Assembly (NCBI GenBank): GCA_038503065.1
Contig: JBCAMK010000005.1
Location: 558,001-622,000 of the forward strand
Origin: Paragyromitra xinjiangensis
Taxonomy: Eukaryota > Ascomycota > Pezizomycetes > Pezizales > Discinaceae
Length of the DNA stretch: 64,000 nt
Direction of reading: 5' to 3'
The notes below the pieces were generated by a model. It did not search any database, was not told the DNA's origin, and was given only the letters and a program-made list of their open reading frames with translations. The position numbers and the translations under genes are program-made. Each line of letters opens with the position of its first letter. Positions within the stretch are counted from its first letter, which is position 1. This document shows positions 58,902 through 64,000 of this stretch, piece by piece.

Positions 58902-61900
58902 ATGGACAATCCTTTTATCCCGTTATCGACACTTAAACCACCAACAAGCCCAGCGGCCCCAGACTCCCCCCAGACCCTCCCAAAGGCTGGCCCAAAGTAA
59001 GTGCATTGAGCCCCTAGGAAACCAACCGGGATAAAGCAGGGTGAGCTAATACCAACCTCATAGGCTCAAATATAAACCAATCTTTCGACCTCGCAAGATA
59101 GTAGCTGCTACCGAGCCCGTGGTCAAGGACCGTGGAGCCAACACGACGTTAGAATCAAAAATTTCAAAAGATTGTAGCATTCCCCTTTCGCCTAGTCAGC
59201 TAGATAAGAATCTTAATAAGGGGACCGAATACGACTATCCGTCCACTAAACGTGAGCGATTGACATCAGCGCCACGTCTTCGGATCACTGGTGAACTACA
59301 AACTAGTGTCCTGGGTACTACTCCTCAAGACTCCACTAATCAGAAGCAATGCGTCGAGAGTGGTAGCGGGCTCAAACCGGAACAAGTAGTTATCTCTGCC
59401 CAGGCTGGGCAGGTTCTCCAGATACCCTCTACAACTAAGACGACTGAGGATATACCTCAAGGCCATGGAGGCGAAGTTCCCGGCACAAAGGAAAAATTGG
59501 GTGGAATTACCAAGATATCTCCGGGGAGGAAGAAGATAGAAGTGACTACAGCAGCAACAAGCGTCAAGCCCACTCACAAGGATTCGGCTATCCCAGCCAT
59601 CCCACCAAAAGTTGAAAGGTACGAAAAGACCCCCACTGCCCCGGTAACCTTCAAGCGCCCAATACTAACCATTCATCCAGGGCAATTGAGACAAAGCCTT
59701 ATGGTGCAGCAGCAATTTTTCTACCGCAGTTCTTAGCAGCCTGGGGTGTCTTAAATAAAGCTATCGACGAAGCTATAATAACTCTTCATGCAAATCCCGC
59801 TGCCGGTCTGGCTACCCCTTTAATGGTTCTTAATTCCCTCGGCTCCGCAGTTATTGGTGCTGCGATCATCAACGCAAATATTCAGCCAAAAGAGATTAAG
59901 GTCGCTATTGAGAATATGTTGCTTCAGTACCACCATCGCTGGGCAAAAGAAGCTGAGGACGTTGCTAGGATGCTGGATTTTTCGGAGGGTGGTACCGCGG
60001 AGGAGGAAGCTGACACGAGTATGGGAGATACAACGGATGATGATTCTAAGGTTGACTCGGAGGGAATGGATGAAGATTTAAAGATCATTTCAGAAGCTAT
60101 GGAGAAGCGCGCCGGGGATGAAGAAACTACTGAAACTGATCAGTCTCTTTCGGCCATGGAAATAACGCCGACAAACGGAATCTCCATGCTTGGTAGTTCT
60201 GAGTCAAATAGGATAGGACCTCTACAGCAGAATCTAGGAACTCAAGGTCCTCTCGAGGGATCTGACATAACCATGGACGAAAGCATTGAATTAATCGTTA
60301 CCACGGAAGATATGGATCTTAGAGGGCAGGAGATTCGGACTATATCACAGCCTACGATAAACTGTCTATACACTAACTTTACCAGTGCTGACATCCTTAT
60401 GAGCACGGAAATATCCATTGAGGGAAACCTATTTAGCTCGGATATTACCGCTTCTTTGGGTAACAGTGAAATCTTAGAAGCCAGTATAGATCTAGATTTT
60501 ATGGAGGTTTATGGAGTCGAGCCCAGTAAGCTGCATACCAATAATTCTGGTAGCTCTAGGGACATCTGCAACACCAACAAACCTAGCAGCATTGAGGCTT
60601 TTTGCGCAACCAGGGTCAGTAGCAATGGAGAGCTGAGCGAGACACTCCACTCTATCACCAACGATGTTGATAGCAACAGAGATCAAGCTACAGCTAAGAA
60701 ACCCGATGGCGTCGGTGACACATTATCCGCCAACGAGATTGTTCAATGCCAAAGCGAGGGTGGTACCAACCACATAGATAGCTTGTGCAACACCGAAGAG
60801 GTTAGCGAGCCTCATAGTTTCGATATTGCTGAGTATTGCAGCGGCGTTGCTGTTAGAGGTAGCACCGAGCAAGGCGATATCATCACAATTCCATGCACCA
60901 TTAAGGGATCTGCCAATCCTGAAAATTCTCCTAAGATCGAGGGTTTTATTTGTGGGAAGTTCATAGATAGCGTCGAAGAACCTAATCGCATCATAAGCAC
61001 TCCCAAGACTGGAGAGGTTAACTACAGGGGGATCGACGGATCTGATGATGTCAATGGTATGTCTGGCCGTGGGGAGCTCGAGTGCATTGATGGCTTTGAC
61101 GGCAGTAAGCAGGTTGAGGTTGCAAAGAGCTTGGGTGCGATGGAACCCAATAATTTCAACCAGCAGGACAGGGAGGCCGGTTTTGTCACATCTTCAAAAG
61201 CTGAGATTAACAGTGGATCCAGTCATCTCGGCAACACGACCAACGCTAACTATATAAAGCGCTTGGGCGATGAAATACGAACCGAAACTGCCACATCCCC
61301 AGCCAATATGAACGAGGTCGATATCTTTAAATGCCCGAAGAGCACCAAGGATATTGGGAGTGACAGGAATTCGGGTGACACCGCAGAGGCTTCAAGCACG
61401 AGTTCCCTGTGCATTATCGAGAGGATCAGGAGTATCAAAAGCCTCAGCAGTAACGGTGATCCTGAAGGTACTACGGCTAGGGGCCCTGACGCCACTAACG
61501 AAACCAGTGGGGAAATTCTCCACAGGGCGGATAAGATGGGCAATTTCTGCAGCACTGTGGGAGCCAATAAGTTTGTGGATTCCGAAGGCGGAGACGAAGA
61601 CGAAAACGAGGGATGGGCGAACGGGGACCCACTATGCCTAACCGAGAGCAGAATATGGAATTGGCTTGCTGAGCTACCGGAGCAGTCAGAGGTGGAAGAA
61701 GAGATCAAAATAATGGAAGAGATGAGGAAAAGGGAAGAGGCCAGAAATCACGAGAAATTAACAGTGATGTTGGAATCTGTTAAGGCAAGGCAGAAGTCAT
61801 GGGAGGGCGTTTTTCCTCCACGGAGCAACCGACAGATAGCACCAGCCGTCAAGACAATCCCCATGCTGGCAGCTCAAGTTACTGCAGCTCCCGAGGTTAT

Positions 61901-62738
61901 CACGATTCCTACGGTTATCCCGGAGCATCGAGTCTGGCCTTCGGTGGTGTTGCTCTCAATTTGGGTCTTGTTTGTGTTTTTGGTGGGCAGCTGGAGTGCG
62001 CTACGTATACTAGATCTCTTCCAACTGTGTTCGCCTAATACCCATCTTCCAGGTGCCCCTCTCTCCAGTGTTCTCTTGAGACTAGCCAACATTGGACTCG
62101 ACTTATTCCATGAAGCTTCAGATTACTTGGGTAACGTGGACCTTCAGCAACCCGTCTTTCTCTTCGCGCTAGTACTATGGACTATCTCAAGATGGGATTC
62201 AGAGAAAGGACTCAAAGTAATGATGGTTCAGTTTGTCGAAAACTTTATCAGGCTGGCTTTGGGGGCATTCTCCCTGGCTATGATGGTTTTGATGGTCACT
62301 TATACCACCACTATGAACTGGATGAGATATCTTGCGCTCGCTCACAATGAGTTAACTACGCCAAACCTACAAGCACTACATGATATTGAGTTGGGACACG
62401 CCGGGGGAGAGATTATTGTTTCAGAAGGACGGAACAGTAGCCTAGGGCTCGAACTTAGGGTGGGGATAGATACATATTTGTGGGGAGAGCGGACAACAGA
62501 GGAGACAAATATAGGGGAGGTTCTCGTGACCTTGGCTCGGACGGATACAGCGACGACTACCCCGAGCCTGCTTGCCGAAAAGATGTGCCAGCGTTATACG
62601 CTAGGTGTTGGAGCGGGTGATACCGTGATGGAGGGCAACGGTATTTTTTACAGTTCTCTGGGTCTCTGTTTGGTGAGTTTCTTTGTCTGGGGAAGGGGCA
62701 GTAGGAGGCAGCTAAGGTGGAGGAGTGGGCGGGGTTGA
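58902..62738 (+). CDS. large membrane protein of unknown function, 1235 aa
   Basis: Three exons, 58902-58996, 59064-59618 and 59681-62738, join to 1235 aa. The second intron has a clear AATACTAACC branch site, and skipping it would give a false stop at 59734. I do not recognise the family. The first 215 residues are Thr/Pro/Lys-rich. Two hydrophobic stretches follow (AAAIFLPQFLAAWGVLNKA, about 226-244; PLMVLNSLGSAVIGAAI, about 262-278), then a long acidic, Asn/Ser/Gly-rich region to about 890 with runs such as GGDEDENEG. A charged helix (EEEIKIMEEMRKREEARNHE) leads to about three membrane spans: VVLLSIWVLFVFLVGSWSAL (966-990), PVFLFALVLWTIS (about 1040) and LGAFSLAMMVLMVTYTTT (about 1078-1095). 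The C-terminus is uncertain: a GTGAGT donor at 62671 and a different downstream frame to 62917 are possible, but the intron would be only about 32 nt. Confidence 0.65.
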
Positions 62739-64000
62739 TATTGCTTTCCCTATGGGAGGCAAGGATGTTTCTGGGTGGGCTAGAGAATATTTTGCGGTCA
62801 CGATTGGGGGTGGCTTGTTTTTGGTTTTCTACTTTTAGGTTTCTTCTAGTCATATCTAGTCTTCTTCGACCTTCACTTTTTAAAAAAAATACTAGCTCCT
62901 TCACAGCATTTAAGTGATGATTGTTCTTTATGCGCTGAGATCATACTGTAAACTCCAACACCATTACATACGTGGCACGTGCACGCCGAGAGACTCTACT
63001 TGAACCGCACCTTGAATTCACTTTGACGAATCATCTCACGTCAACAATCCTATCTGTCACTACTCTAAGATGATAATTCCCTTGACTGTGCCCAACCCTC
63101 CTCGGTCATAAAGCCTTCAAGTAACTTCTTCTCATGTTAGTGATATTTCGAGATCATCTAGAAGGCCCGGAAACCCCGAGTCACATCACCTTGTAACACT
63201 TTGTATTGGCTTTACGCAAGTATGATACATATGGTGAATAAGGTATGTGCAAGAAACACATGGTGTAAATACAATTAACTTTTTAGTCGTGTTGATTGAA
63301 TAACCAAAGGCTCGACTGTGTAAACTACACTGGCATATTATGTACTGTAGGTTAAGTTATTTAGAAACTACAAGATACTAAAGAACAATATTTACATAAT
63401 ATAAGTTTTACAATTTCTCGCAACATAGAACCTTACCGTGTAGAGTCAGGGCTAGGCAAACCCTAAAAATAGATCACTAGCAGAGATACTTTCAAGATTG
63501 CATCAAAAGATATCATTTAATCAAGTTGTTTGCAATTGATGGCCTAGTGTAGTCTCGATTCCAGACCTTTTGGGAAAATCGCTATTTATTTTGGGTGGTT
63601 GCAATTGACGCGATTTTTCTCAAAACATTTTAAACACCAAATATTGAAAAGATCTGGGCGACTGCAACGTGGGCACGAGACTAGGCCTAGGGATGGTACC
63701 TACAAATTCACCAGCCGCAGAGTTTTGATTCTCCGTCGTTTTAACCTTCTTTGTTATCATGTATTTGGTTTGGGTATCCTACTAGTTTAGGTATCCTGCT
63801 ACAGCGTGTACCTGACGTGTCAGATTATCAAATTTTTAGCGGACAATACCCAGGCGGTGCACTGTCTCGTGCCCAGGCTTGTGCTTGGCGCCAAGGTTCG
63901 TACCTCGCGTCTCTATTTGGCCATAATTGTGAATAAAATACAATAATTATGGAAAAATAGGCTAGGAACGAGACAGCACCTAGCATAGAATTACATGTAG
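62739..64000. other. intergenic, AT-rich, with one imperfect inverted repeat
   Basis: 1.26 kb to the window edge. No gene. Imperfect inverted arms lie at 63856-63878 and 63961-63980 (ggtgcactgtctcgtgccc against the complement of gctaggaacgagacagcacc). Frames at 63599-63790 and 63751-63936 are short and without domain. Confidence 0.5.

Noticed and set aside
63856..63980. Inverted repeat as a transposon
   Set aside because: Arms are imperfect, no target duplication and no second copy in the window; left as an unexplained repeat.
1..64000. CRISPR arrays, rRNA genes or intact tRNA genes
   Set aside because: None seen on either strand; the only tRNA-like segment lacks proper stems.

Overview
The window looks like nuclear DNA of a filamentous ascomycete (Pezizomycotina). 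Genes are split by short GT-AG introns, mostly 44-80 nt, often with a CTAAC or CTGAC branch site just before the acceptor. The gene content is typically fungal: hybrid histidine kinase, Kre9/Knh-type cell-wall protein, MpaB-type ER oxygenase, ACS-family permease, PEX1 and MCM7. I cannot name the genus from sequence alone. All exon structures were read by eye from splice signals, frame continuity and protein conservation; the total exon length is a multiple of three in every model.

Layout. 1-12.4 kb: a secreted Ser-rich GPI protein (-), an MpaB-like ER oxygenase (-) and a 7-exon hybrid histidine kinase (-), with long non-coding gaps. 13.8-16.7 kb: a single-exon VWA-domain protein with poly-Gln and a Cys-pair motif (-). 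17.7-24.0 kb: a compact sugar-acid group made of an SDR (+), an L-rhamnose-mutarotase-like protein (-), an OtnK-type four-carbon acid sugar kinase (-) and a DenD-type dehydrogenase (-). 24-28 kb: gene-poor, with a decaying F-box/ankyrin gene. 28.1-35.2 kb: PEX1 (-) and MCM7 (+) diverge from a 680-bp promoter with a perfect MluI cell-cycle box. 36.7-44.1 kb: a 245-aa unknown (-), a 776-aa protein with four RRM-like units (+) and a 13-exon MFS transporter (-) with two 11-nt micro-exons. 44-52 kb: gene-poor, dominated by a full-length but ruined GMC oxidoreductase carrying two MITEs. 52-57 kb: an intronless polytopic membrane protein (+) and a membrane-anchored USP-family deubiquitinase (-). 58.9-62.7 kb: a 1235-aa membrane protein of unknown function (+).

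How the genes work together. The only obvious functional group is 17.7-24.0 kb: a C2/C3 oxidation (DenD-like), an acid-sugar kinase (OtnK-like), a sugar mutarotase and an SDR suggest catabolism of a four-carbon or related acid sugar. PEX1/MCM7 is a housekeeping divergent pair. The rest are independent genes. Two gene-poor blocks (24-28 kb and 44-52 kb) hold decayed genes and small transposons, next to gene-dense housekeeping DNA.
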